DNA of 64,000 nt from contig NZ_CP089848.1 in the NCBI RefSeq assembly GCF_021266465.1, forward strand, positions 372,001 through 436,000, given 5' to 3'. How positions within the stretch are numbered: position 1 is the first letter of the stretch; every line of letters begins with the position of its first letter. Made by a program: the position numbers and the translations under genes. The DNA comes from Paralcaligenes sp. KSB-10 (GTDB taxonomy: Bacteria; Pseudomonadota; Gammaproteobacteria; Burkholderiales; Burkholderiaceae_B). This document shows positions 36,001-43,440 of the stretch, one piece after another. Under the pieces are notes generated by a model. That model saw only the letters and a list, made by a program, of their open reading frames with translations. It was not told the DNA's origin and did no database searches.

Positions 36001-36231
36001 TTGTTCGGGAACGAAGCGGCTGCCGATAATCAGTTTGAGGTTTTGCCGCTTGGCTTCGCCGTGCGCCCGCACAACGCCGGCCAGCGAACATTCGTCGGCC
36101 AGGGCCAGTGCCTGATAGTGGAGTTTTGCTGCGTGTTCCACGAGTTGTTCCGGATGCGAGGCGCCTTTCAGGAAAGTGAAATTCGAAAGACAATCCAGTT
36201 CGGCGTATGGAGGGATCAGGTTTTTTTGCAT
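33079..36231 (-). CDS. dnaE2: DnaE2 (ImuC), error-prone DNA polymerase III alpha paralogue
   Basis: DnaE2 carries out mutagenic translesion synthesis with ImuA and ImuB during the SOS response. The 1050-aa protein has an N-terminal PHP domain ([21 protein letters not shown]), the palm with [20 protein letters not shown] (catalytic Asp residues), the fingers and HhH region, and a C-terminal OB domain ([35 protein letters not shown]). It lacks the C-terminal tail of replicative DnaE. It is last in the cassette, 21 bases after imuB. Confidence 0.96.
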   Translation of the reverse strand: [1050 protein letters not shown]

Positions 36232-36252
36232 ACAGGCCAGGCCCTGGGAAAA

Positions 36253-37776
36253 TCAGGCAAAAAAGCCTTGCAAAAACCAGCCGGGTGAGCGGCGATCCTG
36301 GTAGATCCAGTAGCGGGCGGCGCCGGCATCCTGGGCAATGAAATAGTCGCGTAACTCCTGGCCGGGTTCGTCCCACCAGCCGGTTTCGATGCGTTCAGGG
36401 CCCTGGACCAGGCGCAGGCTTGCCCCCTTGTAAACGGGATGATTGTTGCGGGTTTCCAGCGCGAGCGGTTCAGGCAATAGCCAGAATGGCCTGGCACAGT
36501 CGGGGAGTTGCGGCGGCATGCCGCTTGATAATGTGCCGGCTTTGCCGGAAAGCGCGTGTTCGGCCCGGTTTGCTGGTGCGTGGGATGATGGCCCGGGGAC
36601 GGATTCCCAGCGATTGGCCCGCTCAGGCCGATAATCGGCCAGGGGATGGGCGTGCAGAACATTTTCCGCGCCCAGGCGTGCGCGCAATATATCGAACAAA
36701 CGGCGTTCCTGGCTGGGCCATTGGGCGGGTTCGATAAACAGGCTCTGGCTCAGGCCTTGCCTGGCCTCGATGGCGGCAACCTCCAGTTCGATGGCGATGA
36801 CCGGGGCGGGCAGGCTGAGGGACCGCAACTGTTCGCCCAGGACGATTTCAAAATGGCCAGGCTGCCACGCCGGTTCCGACAGTTTGAGATTCACAAGGGT
36901 GGGTGGCCGCGCATGGCGGCCTTTTTCATGATGCAGGCCGAAACAAAGCGTTGTGACGGTGCCATGTTTGGCTTGCAGCCAGCCGCAAAGCTGTTCGATG
37001 AGCCGGGTAGCCGCGTGAAACACTGCCGGGGTGTATTCGATGCGCTCGAGCAGGTCGTGGCGTTGTGAAAAACGATCGGGCGCTTCGAACCAGTTGAAGT
37101 AGTCGTCGACTGCACCGTAGGCGGCGTCCAGCGTCTGGACCAGGGCCGGTTCGCTGCGTTGTTGCAGGCCTTTGCGCGGCAACTGGCGCAATTGCCCGAG
37201 CGTTTGGCAGCCTATGCCTTGCAGCCATTCGGCATAGGTTTGCGTTGCCGGCAATAAACCGGCGGGCAGCGGGTCGAGCAGACGTTGCAGCGAGACATGC
37301 CGCAGCACACGTCGACGCCTGGAATGGGTTTGCCGGGCCAGCAGGCAGGCGCCGCGTGCAGTGGGCGCCATGCCCAGGCAGGCGTGGGTTTCCAATGCAT
37401 GCAGGGTACTGGCCAGCCGCCGCCACAAAGCGCGCGGCCCGTTGAACAGCCGCAGGCTGGCGCTGACATCGAGCACCAGGGTGTGGGGGTCGAAAAATGC
37501 CAGGCAGGGGGTGTATTGCAATAAGCTCAGTGCAATCTGCTGCAAATAATGCTGTTCCGCCCGAGGGTCGTCGTTGCGCAAGACAATGCGCGGTGCCAAC
37601 CCCAGCACGCTGCTGCGGCGCATGCCAACTCGCACCCCCAGCGCTTGTGCGGCTGAAGTGCAGGCCCAGACCTTTTCCTGGCGCAAGACCGCGGCCAGTG
37701 GCGTATTAATTGGCCAATGGGGAAAAAGCGCGTCGAGGCTGTGCGTGGGCAGGTAGATACTGATCCAGAGGTGCAT
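36253..37776 (-). CDS. imuB: ImuB, Y-family polymerase-like hub protein (non-catalytic)
   Basis: ImuB links ImuA, DnaE2 and the beta clamp in SOS mutagenesis. The 507-aa protein has the Y-family fold, but the catalytic acids are missing. The first motif reads LWISIYLPTHSLDA where DinB-type enzymes have DMDAFF, and the second reads LVLDVSASLRLF instead of a DE pair. This agrees with ImuB being a scaffold. A clamp-binding motif may lie near residue 350 (RQGLSQSLF). Its start lies 71 bp inside the end of imuA, so translation is coupled. Confidence 0.93.
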   Translation of the reverse strand: MHLWISIYLPTHSLDALFPHWPINTPLAAVLRQEKVWACTSAAQALGVRVGMRRSSVLGLAPRIVLRNDDPRAEQHYLQQIALSLLQYTPCLAFFDPHTLVLDVSASLRLFNGPRALWRRLASTLHALETHACLGMAPTARGACLLARQTHSRRRRVLRHVSLQRLLDPLPAGLLPATQTYAEWLQGIGCQTLGQLRQLPRKGLQQRSEPALVQTLDAAYGAVDDYFNWFEAPDRFSQRHDLLERIEYTPAVFHAATRLIEQLCGWLQAKHGTVTTLCFGLHHEKGRHARPPTLVNLKLSEPAWQPGHFEIVLGEQLRSLSLPAPVIAIELEVAAIEARQGLSQSLFIEPAQWPSQERRLFDILRARLGAENVLHAHPLADYRPERANRWESVPGPSSHAPANRAEHALSGKAGTLSSGMPPQLPDCARPFWLLPEPLALETRNNHPVYKGASLRLVQGPERIETGWWDEPGQELRDYFIAQDAGAARYWIYQDRRSPGWFLQGFFA

Positions 37777-38437
37777 GAGACGCGGGAACGGCTATTTGGG
37801 AATGCGTGGGGTAAAGAGGGATGAGGACGGGAATTGGACAGAGAGGCCCGCGACGCTTGAGTATGGAGACGACAAGACCTTGGCGGCTGGGTGCGAGGCC
37901 CAGGCGCAAGGGCGAAGCGCTGGCCTGCAGCGCAGCGACGGGCGGGCGGAACATAAGGAACAGGGCGTCGCTTTGCTGGGCAAGCAGTTGCAGGCGGCGC
38001 AGTGCCTGGGGACGGATATGGGTCGTCCAGCACAACAAGGCGGAGCAAGCCTGGTATTTGAGTATTTGCTCGGCTGACCACAAGCAGTCGGGCATGCTGC
38101 TGGCTTTGACCCATACCGGGCGATGCCCGCCGAGTTGCCAATTGAACCAACAGTGAAAATAAGGCATGTAGGGGGGGCTTACCAAGACTATGCAGCGCTC
38201 GCGGTCGAGGAGTTCAAGCGCAGGGCGCAACAGCTGCATTTCACCGATGCCGGGTCGCGCTGGCATGAGCTCGATTAATGTGCCGGTGGGCCAACCCTGG
38301 TTGGGGAGTTCGCGATCGAGACTATCAAACCCGGTAGGCACCGTTGTTTGACGGGCCTGGGCCAGTTGGGACCCACGCCATAGTGCCGGGTGGATGCGTT
38401 CGGGATGCGCCAGGGCGGGAGATCGGATAGTGTTCAT
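37706..38437 (-). CDS. imuA: ImuA, RecA-like partner in SOS mutagenesis
   Basis: ImuA is a RecA/SulA-like protein needed with ImuB and DnaE2. This one is 243 aa. The start MNTIRSPALAHPERIHPALWRGSQLAQ at 38437 is chosen because the RecA-like part (VPTGFDSLDRELPNQGWPTGTLIEL) follows directly and the LexA box lies 31-50 bp upstream; the same frame is open far upstream but overlaps the mgtA region. The Walker A loop is degenerate (PARPGIGEMQLL). It is the first gene of the cassette. Confidence 0.92.
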   Translation of the reverse strand: MNTIRSPALAHPERIHPALWRGSQLAQARQTTVPTGFDSLDRELPNQGWPTGTLIELMPARPGIGEMQLLRPALELLDRERCIVLVSPPYMPYFHCWFNWQLGGHRPVWVKASSMPDCLWSAEQILKYQACSALLCWTTHIRPQALRRLQLLAQQSDALFLMFRPPVAALQASASPLRLGLAPSRQGLVVSILKRRGPLCPIPVLIPLYPTHSQIAVPASHAPLDQYLPAHAQPRRAFSPLAN

Positions 38438-38467
38438 GTTGGTGCGCTGCGGATTATTTCGTAATTT

Positions 38468-38487
38468 TACTGTATAAATATACAGTA
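38468..38487. promoter_or_regulatory. LexA (SOS) box of the imuA-imuB-dnaE2 operon
   Basis: TACTGTATAAATATACAGTA matches the E. coli-type SOS consensus CTG-N10-CAG with extended TA flanks and near-perfect symmetry. It lies 31 bp before the imuA start, where it would overlap the promoter. LexA control of this cassette is established in several proteobacteria. Confidence 0.92.
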
Positions 38488-38893
38488 TCAATGATAGCCA
38501 CAACGAGGCCGCAGCGCCACAGGTTTCTGCTTTTTCTCGCAAAGCCTTGTTATTCATCGAAGCCGGAGGTATAGTGCGCGAGTCTTTTTTACAGGAGCTC
38601 CCTCGTGGATAGTGATTCGAGTAGTAGTCGATCTTGCATCGGCAGCTAACGACGAGGTTTTCATAAGCTCTTCCGCCGCTGCCTTTGTTACAGGCGAATA
38701 GCGGCATCGATGGGCCATTCGGCCCCGTTGATTTCTTCTTTTCCCTTCTTGTTTGCCGCGATGCGTTCGTGGACGATGTCTTGCCGTGCCTGGTTTTCAA
38801 GGCCTGCAATGCGTGTTTATCGTCCTGAACGATTGCGGAGTTGTTGAATCTGGAATTCCGGCAAGCATTCGTCTTGGCCGGTAGGGAAGAACC
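38488..38893 (+). promoter_or_regulatory. Long leader region upstream of mgtA
   Basis: This 406-bp gap holds a possible leader peptide (38605-38649), a strong hairpin GCCGCT-GCCT/AGGC-AGCGGC (38675-38705) and a second hairpin GGGCC-ATTC-GGCCC (38712-38725) followed by a pyrimidine-rich stretch (GATTTCTTCTTTTCCCTT). GGCAGC in the last leader codons (38641-38646) can pair with GCTGCC (38678-38683), which would break the first hairpin. The layout resembles leader-peptide attenuation as seen for enterobacterial mgtA. The mechanism is inferred. Confidence 0.45.
38605..38649 (+). CDS. Candidate leader peptide upstream of mgtA
   Basis: A 14-codon frame reads MDSDSSSSRSCIGS from a GTG start, with CAGGAG placed eight bases upstream. 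It has four serines in a row. The acidic start and hydroxyl-rich run differ from the Pro-rich MgtL of Salmonella, but position and length are comparable. It could be chance; the overlap of its last codons with a competing RNA pairing argues for function. Confidence 0.35.
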   Translation: MDSDSSSSRSCIGS

Positions 38894-41659
38894 ATGCATT
38901 TCAATTCCATTAAATTGCGCCTCCTGGCGTTTGTAAACAAGGGCCTGCCGGCCCGTCAGTTCCGTCGTCGGGCTTTTCTGGACCTGTTGCGCGGCTCCGC
39001 CGTCGGCCAGAAGGTATCCGACCGCTTGTCCGGCTATCTGCTTGAAGTATCGCAAGCCGTGCCCGATGCCGTGCTGCGGGACCTGGCCTCGCATAACGAC
39101 GGATTGAGCGAGGCTGAGGCCGATGCCAAACGCGAAGCCATCGGCCCCAACGAAATTGCCCATGAGAAACCCATGCCATGGTGGGTGCATTTATGGCTGT
39201 GCTATCGCAACCCGTTCAATCTGCTCTTGACGGTTCTGGCCTTGATTTCCTATCTGACCGAGGATTTGAAAGCGGCAACAGTCATAGGCACCATGGTGGT
39301 CGTCTCGACTCTGCTGCGTTTTGTGCAGGAAAAGCGCTCCAACGGGGCGGCCGAGAAACTCAAGCAGATGGTCAGCAATACCGCTACGGTGCTGCGCCGC
39401 GATCCGGCTCAAACCGCGGCTTTCGAGGCCGAACAGTTCTTTGGAATACGCCTGCATCCGCGCAACCCGCGCAAGGCCGAAGTGCCTATCAGCTTGCTGG
39501 TCCCGGGCGATATCATTTTGCTTTCGGCCGGCGATATGGTGCCTGCCGATTTGCGTGTGCTTGGTGCCAAGGACTTGTTTATCAGCCAGGCGGCCCTGAC
39601 TGGCGAATCCTTGCCGGTCGAGAAATTTGCCCAGCAAAGCGATGCGTCGGTGACGAATCCGCTCGAGCTGGAAAATTTATGCTTCATGGGCAGCAACGTC
39701 ATAAGCGGCTCGGCCATAGCCGTAGTCGTGGGGACTGCCAATCAAACCTACTTCGGCGCATTGGCCGAACGGGTGACTGCGGCCGACCAGACTCCTACGC
39801 AGTTTCAAGCCGGAGTGAACAAAGTCAGCTGGCTGCTGATCCGTTTCATGTCGATCATGGCCCCGCTGGTTTTGCTTCTGAACGGATTCACCAAGGGAGA
39901 CTGGGTCGAGGCGGCGCTCTTCGCCTTGTCGATTGCCGTAGGATTGACGCCGGAAATGCTGCCGATGATCGTCACGTCCACGCTGGCTAAAGGCGCCGTG
40001 GCTTTGTCGCGCAAAAAGGTGATTGTGAAGCGTCTGGAAGCGATCCAGAACTTCGGCGCCATGGACATACTGTGCACGGATAAAACCGGCACGCTGACCC
40101 AGGACCGGATCGTGCTGGAGCGCCATACCGATATCTTTGGCCACGCCGACGATCATGTGCTGGAGATGGCGTACTTGAACAGCTACTATCAAACCGGGCT
40201 TAAAAACCTGTTGGATGTGGCTGTGCTGGAGCATGCCGAATTGCGCCAGGAGCTGAATCTGGCCCACAATTTCCGCAAGGTCGATGAAATCCCGTTCGAC
40301 TTCGTCCGGCGCCGCATGTCGGTAGTGGTCAGCGAGCGAGAAGACCACCATGAGCTTATCTGCAAAGGAGCTCTGGAAGAAGTGCTTGCAGCCTGCACAC
40401 GGGTTCGCAATGGAAGTGAGACAGAGCCGCTGAGCCTGGAGTGGCTGGAAAACATACGCCAGATCACGACGCGGCTGAACCAGGAAGGGCTGCGTGTGGT
40501 GGCCGTGGCCGGCAAAGACTTGCCGCCGACACGCGCGGCTTATGGCGTGGCCGATGAAGCCGACCTGACCCTGATCGGCTATATGGCTTTTCTGGACCCT
40601 CCCAAAGAAACTACGCGGCCGGCCTTGCAGGCTCTGAAAGCCAGCGGCATCGAGGTCAAAGTCCTGACCGGCGACAATGAGCTGGTTACGCTCAAGGTGT
40701 GTAAAGAGGTGGATCTGGATATCAAAGGCGTGCTGCTGGGCGGCGCGATTGACGACCTGAGCGACGCCCAATTGATGCAGGCCGCGGCAAAAACAACGGT
40801 GTTTGCCAAGCTTTCTCCGGCGCAAAAAGAACGGATTGTGCGAGTCTTGCGCAGCCAGGGCCATGTAGTGGGATTCATGGGCGATGGCATCAATGACGCA
40901 ACGGCATTGCGTGCGGCAGATATCGGTATTTCGGTGGATTCGGCCGTGGATATTGCCAAAGAGGCGGCCGATATTATTCTGCTTGAAAAGAGCCTGATGG
41001 TGCTTGAGCAGGGCGTGATCGAAGGCCGCAAGACCTTTGCCAATATGTTGAAATACATCAAAATGACGGCGAGCTCGAATTTTGGCAATGTGTTTTCGGT
41101 GTTGGTGGCCAGCGCATTCATTCCATTTCTGCCCATGTTGCCGATTCATTTGCTGGTGCAAAACTTGCTGTACGATATTTCGCAGATCGTTATTCCCTTC
41201 GATAATGTCGATGACGAACTCTTGTCCAAGCCCCAGAAATGGAATCCCGAGAGCCTGGGCCGTTTCATGGTGTTTTTTGGCCCCATCAGCTCAATATTCG
41301 ACATTGCAACGTTTGTCCTGATGTGGTTCGTTTTTGCGGCAAACTCGCCCGAGCATCAGACCTTGTTCCAGTCCGGCTGGTTTGTCGAAGGCTTGCTGTC
41401 GCAGACCCTGGTGGTGCACATGATACGCACGCGCAAGCTTCCGTTTTTCCAGAGCAGGGCATCATGGCCACTGCTGCTGATGACCGCCCTGATCGTCGCC
41501 GCGGGGGTCTACCTGCCCATGGGGCCATTGGCCGACTATTTCAAACTGCAGGCGCTCCCCTTGAGCTATTTTCCCTGGATGCTGGCTATTTTGCTGGGCT
41601 ATGTGTGTCTGATACAGTTGATGAAGGGGCTTTACGATCGCCGCTATGGCTGGCAATAA
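38894..41659 (+). CDS. mgtA: MgtA, Mg2+-importing P-type ATPase
   Basis: This 921-aa inner-membrane P3B-type ATPase imports Mg2+. The phosphorylation motif is CTDKTGTLTQDR, the TGES actuator motif is LTGESLPVEKF, the hinge is GFMGDGINDATALRAADIGISV, and TM4 has VGLTPEMLPMIV. The N-terminal extension (MHFNSIKLRLLAFVNKGL, with RAFLDLLRG) is typical of MgtA/MgtB. The length matches E. coli MgtA (898 aa). GGGAAG precedes the ATG. Confidence 0.95.
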   Translation: MHFNSIKLRLLAFVNKGLPARQFRRRAFLDLLRGSAVGQKVSDRLSGYLLEVSQAVPDAVLRDLASHNDGLSEAEADAKREAIGPNEIAHEKPMPWWVHLWLCYRNPFNLLLTVLALISYLTEDLKAATVIGTMVVVSTLLRFVQEKRSNGAAEKLKQMVSNTATVLRRDPAQTAAFEAEQFFGIRLHPRNPRKAEVPISLLVPGDIILLSAGDMVPADLRVLGAKDLFISQAALTGESLPVEKFAQQSDASVTNPLELENLCFMGSNVISGSAIAVVVGTANQTYFGALAERVTAADQTPTQFQAGVNKVSWLLIRFMSIMAPLVLLLNGFTKGDWVEAALFALSIAVGLTPEMLPMIVTSTLAKGAVALSRKKVIVKRLEAIQNFGAMDILCTDKTGTLTQDRIVLERHTDIFGHADDHVLEMAYLNSYYQTGLKNLLDVAVLEHAELRQELNLAHNFRKVDEIPFDFVRRRMSVVVSEREDHHELICKGALEEVLAACTRVRNGSETEPLSLEWLENIRQITTRLNQEGLRVVAVAGKDLPPTRAAYGVADEADLTLIGYMAFLDPPKETTRPALQALKASGIEVKVLTGDNELVTLKVCKEVDLDIKGVLLGGAIDDLSDAQLMQAAAKTTVFAKLSPAQKERIVRVLRSQGHVVGFMGDGINDATALRAADIGISVDSAVDIAKEAADIILLEKSLMVLEQGVIEGRKTFANMLKYIKMTASSNFGNVFSVLVASAFIPFLPMLPIHLLVQNLLYDISQIVIPFDNVDDELLSKPQKWNPESLGRFMVFFGPISSIFDIATFVLMWFVFAANSPEHQTLFQSGWFVEGLLSQTLVVHMIRTRKLPFFQSRASWPLLLMTALIVAAGVYLPMGPLADYFKLQALPLSYFPWMLAILLGYVCLIQLMKGLYDRRYGWQ

Positions 41660-41770
41660 TAGGGTCAGTGCACCGCAGGCAGGTTGCCGGCGGCGTTTTT
41701 ACCTGCTTGATGATGGCTGGCCTGGGATGTGTGCCATCAGGCCGAAATATGTATTTCCAATGCGATAACC

Positions 41771-42541
41771 ATGTCTATATTGAAATCAGATACCCCGGAT
41801 CCGCTGGTTTTTTCGCCCGATCAAGGCAAGCCGCAGCAGCTGTTCGTGCTTCTGCATGGAGAATCGGCCAGTCCTGAGCAATTGCTGCCTTTGGCGCAAG
41901 CGATCAAGCAGGCCTTCCCCAATGCTCTGGTCGTGATCCCTTATGGCATCGAAGCTATGCAGGCCGGCCAATATCAATGGCTCAAGCCGGACGATCCGGG
42001 TAAAAGCAACGATGCAGCGCATGTGGCGCAGGCCTTGCCTGCTTTGATTGCTCAAATTCAACAGCTTCAGGCCCGCCATGGCTTATCGGGCGAGCAGACC
42101 GCGCTGGCAGGTTTTTCCCAAGGAGCGACCCTGGCGCTCGAAGCCTGCATGGCGCAACCCGATCTGGCGGGACGCGTGCTGGCATTTTCCGGATGCTACG
42201 CGAGCCCGCCCGCGGCCGCTCCCAGAGCCACGACGCTGCATTTTCTGCATGGCGCGGACGATACCCTGGTGCCGGTGGGCCAGATCCGGAGTACGCACGC
42301 GCGGCTGGCGGAACTGCGTGGCGACGCTACCCTGGATATCGCGTCGACCGTTGGGCATGAATTGCATCCGGCCCTGATTCATCAGGCCTTGCACAGGCTG
42401 CAGACCTGCGTTCCGTTACGCAGTTGGGAAGCCGCGCTAGGAGACCTCAATACCGAGAATGAAGATGAAGACGGTGAAGAGGGCGGCGGCGATGGCAGCG
42501 ATCCGGGCAAGGATTGGGCTGGAAACCGGACTTTGCATTGA
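41771..42541 (+). CDS. YpfH-like carboxylesterase (alpha/beta hydrolase)
   Basis: This serine esterase of about 256 aa is similar to YpfH and the phospholipase/carboxylesterase family. The nucleophile elbow is GFSQGATLALE, the catalytic Asp is in LHGADDTLVPV and the His in VGHELHP. The fold begins QQLFVLLHGESASPEQL. After the enzyme domain the protein has an acidic, Gly-rich tail (NTENEDEDGEEGGGDGSDPG), probably disordered. The start may instead be ATG 41729, giving 14 more residues. No signal peptide is seen. Confidence 0.85.
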   Translation: MSILKSDTPDPLVFSPDQGKPQQLFVLLHGESASPEQLLPLAQAIKQAFPNALVVIPYGIEAMQAGQYQWLKPDDPGKSNDAAHVAQALPALIAQIQQLQARHGLSGEQTALAGFSQGATLALEACMAQPDLAGRVLAFSGCYASPPAAAPRATTLHFLHGADDTLVPVGQIRSTHARLAELRGDATLDIASTVGHELHPALIHQALHRLQTCVPLRSWEAALGDLNTENEDEDGEEGGGDGSDPGKDWAGNRTLH

Positions 42542-42943
42542 TTCCCGGATTCACGAGCAGCCGCGCGGTGCCCGCACGATTCCCACATAGTCGCGTCAGC
42601 CCATAAGCATGCAAAAGCCATCTGCAATCGTCCAAAAAACCTCAACGCAAGCGGGGGTGGCGGCCCAGGCGGGGTGGGGCGAGCGTTGAGTCCGCCGCGG
42701 CCGGCGCCTGGATCGGGATGCAAGGGAGCGGTTGTCTGAGCGTCAAGGGTGTCCACAGCCCGGGGGGCTGTGGACGACGCGAGTTCCGCGACCGCCCGAT
42801 CCAGGCGCTGGCCGCGGGCAGTCCTGGCACAGCCAGGACCGGACGATGCGAGCCCCACCCCGCCTGGGCCGCCACCCCCGCGTCTTAAGAACGCTAAAGA
42901 ACACAAATGACGGATGGCCGTTAAGAGCCAGCGAAGGCCAAGG
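42542..42943. other. Intergenic region occupied by a large palindrome
   Basis: These 402 bp between the convergent esterase and small secreted-protein genes contain the inverted repeat described separately. Long G+C-rich open frames across it have biased, Pro/Arg-rich compositions and do not look like real proteins. Confidence 0.6.
42651..42881. repeat. 231-bp imperfect palindrome with three nested arm pairs
   Basis: The outer arms (42651-42679 and 42853-42881) are perfect 29-bp complements. The middle arms (42697-42717 and 42795-42815) match with few mismatches around GCGCCTGGATCGGG / CCCGATCCAGGCGC. The centre (42751-42775) is GTCCACAGCCC-GGG-GGGCTGTGGAC. A side hairpin GTCCTGGC / GCCAGGAC lies at 42821-42839. 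The element would fold into a very stable structure as RNA or cruciform DNA. It could act as a two-way terminator or be a mobile palindromic repeat. Confidence 0.9.
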
Positions 42944-43399
42944 CTATTTCCATTCGAACATAAGGCGAACCGTTCCGCTACCGCCGATTTCCGCCGTGCG
43001 CGACTGCGTGTTGCCATTGTAGGTCGCGAAGATCTTGTATTTGCCCGCCGGTAACCGTGCCAGAAAATAAGGGCCATCTGACGCAACATTCAATACATCG
43101 GTGTCCTGACTATCGCGTATCACCACCTGCACGTCGGACACATACGCCGCCGTGCCATCCAGGCTGCTGGCAAAAGTCAGCGCCAGAGGAAACTGCGACA
43201 TGGCGGCCTTGAAGGCGGTCGACTCGTCAATTCCAATTCCGCCGCTGACATAATCGACCGACCCAAGGTGCTGCAAAGGGGGTAGTTCGGCGCGAGCCTG
43301 GCCATAGGCCAGCATACCCAGCAGAAAAACGGCGGCAAGCATGAGCCGCGATATGAGTGGCAGTGTGGATTTCGAGGCGGGTAGGCGCAAGGCATTCAT
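42944..43399 (-). CDS. Small secreted protein with a carboxypeptidase-regulatory-like fold, unknown
   Basis: This 151-aa protein has an N-terminal signal peptide (SRLMLAAVFLLGMLAYGQARA). The C-terminal part (ASDGPYFLARLPAGKYKIFATYNGNTQSRTAEIGGSGTVRLMFEW) resembles beta-sandwich 'carboxypeptidase regulatory-like' domains, which are often just structural. The role is unknown. It is probably periplasmic. Confidence 0.65.
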   Translation of the reverse strand: MNALRLPASKSTLPLISRLMLAAVFLLGMLAYGQARAELPPLQHLGSVDYVSGGIGIDESTAFKAAMSQFPLALTFASSLDGTAAYVSDVQVVIRDSQDTDVLNVASDGPYFLARLPAGKYKIFATYNGNTQSRTAEIGGSGTVRLMFEWK

Positions 43400-43440
43400 A
43401 GCGTTCTCCAGATTGAATACATCAGCCTTATTCTATTCCT

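Noticed and set aside
38438-39190. N-terminal extension of the imuA frame up to 39190
   Set aside because: It would overlap mgtA and run through the LexA box; the protein-like part begins at 38437.
39677-41161. A 494-codon frame antisense to mgtA
   Set aside because: It mirrors the highly conserved P-type ATPase and is His/Gln-rich in the way antisense frames are.
42382-43089. A 235-codon open frame on the minus strand across the palindrome
   Set aside because: It is rich in Arg, Pro and Gly, overlaps the esterase gene and the inverted repeat, and shows no domain-like pattern. G+C-rich DNA gives such frames by chance.
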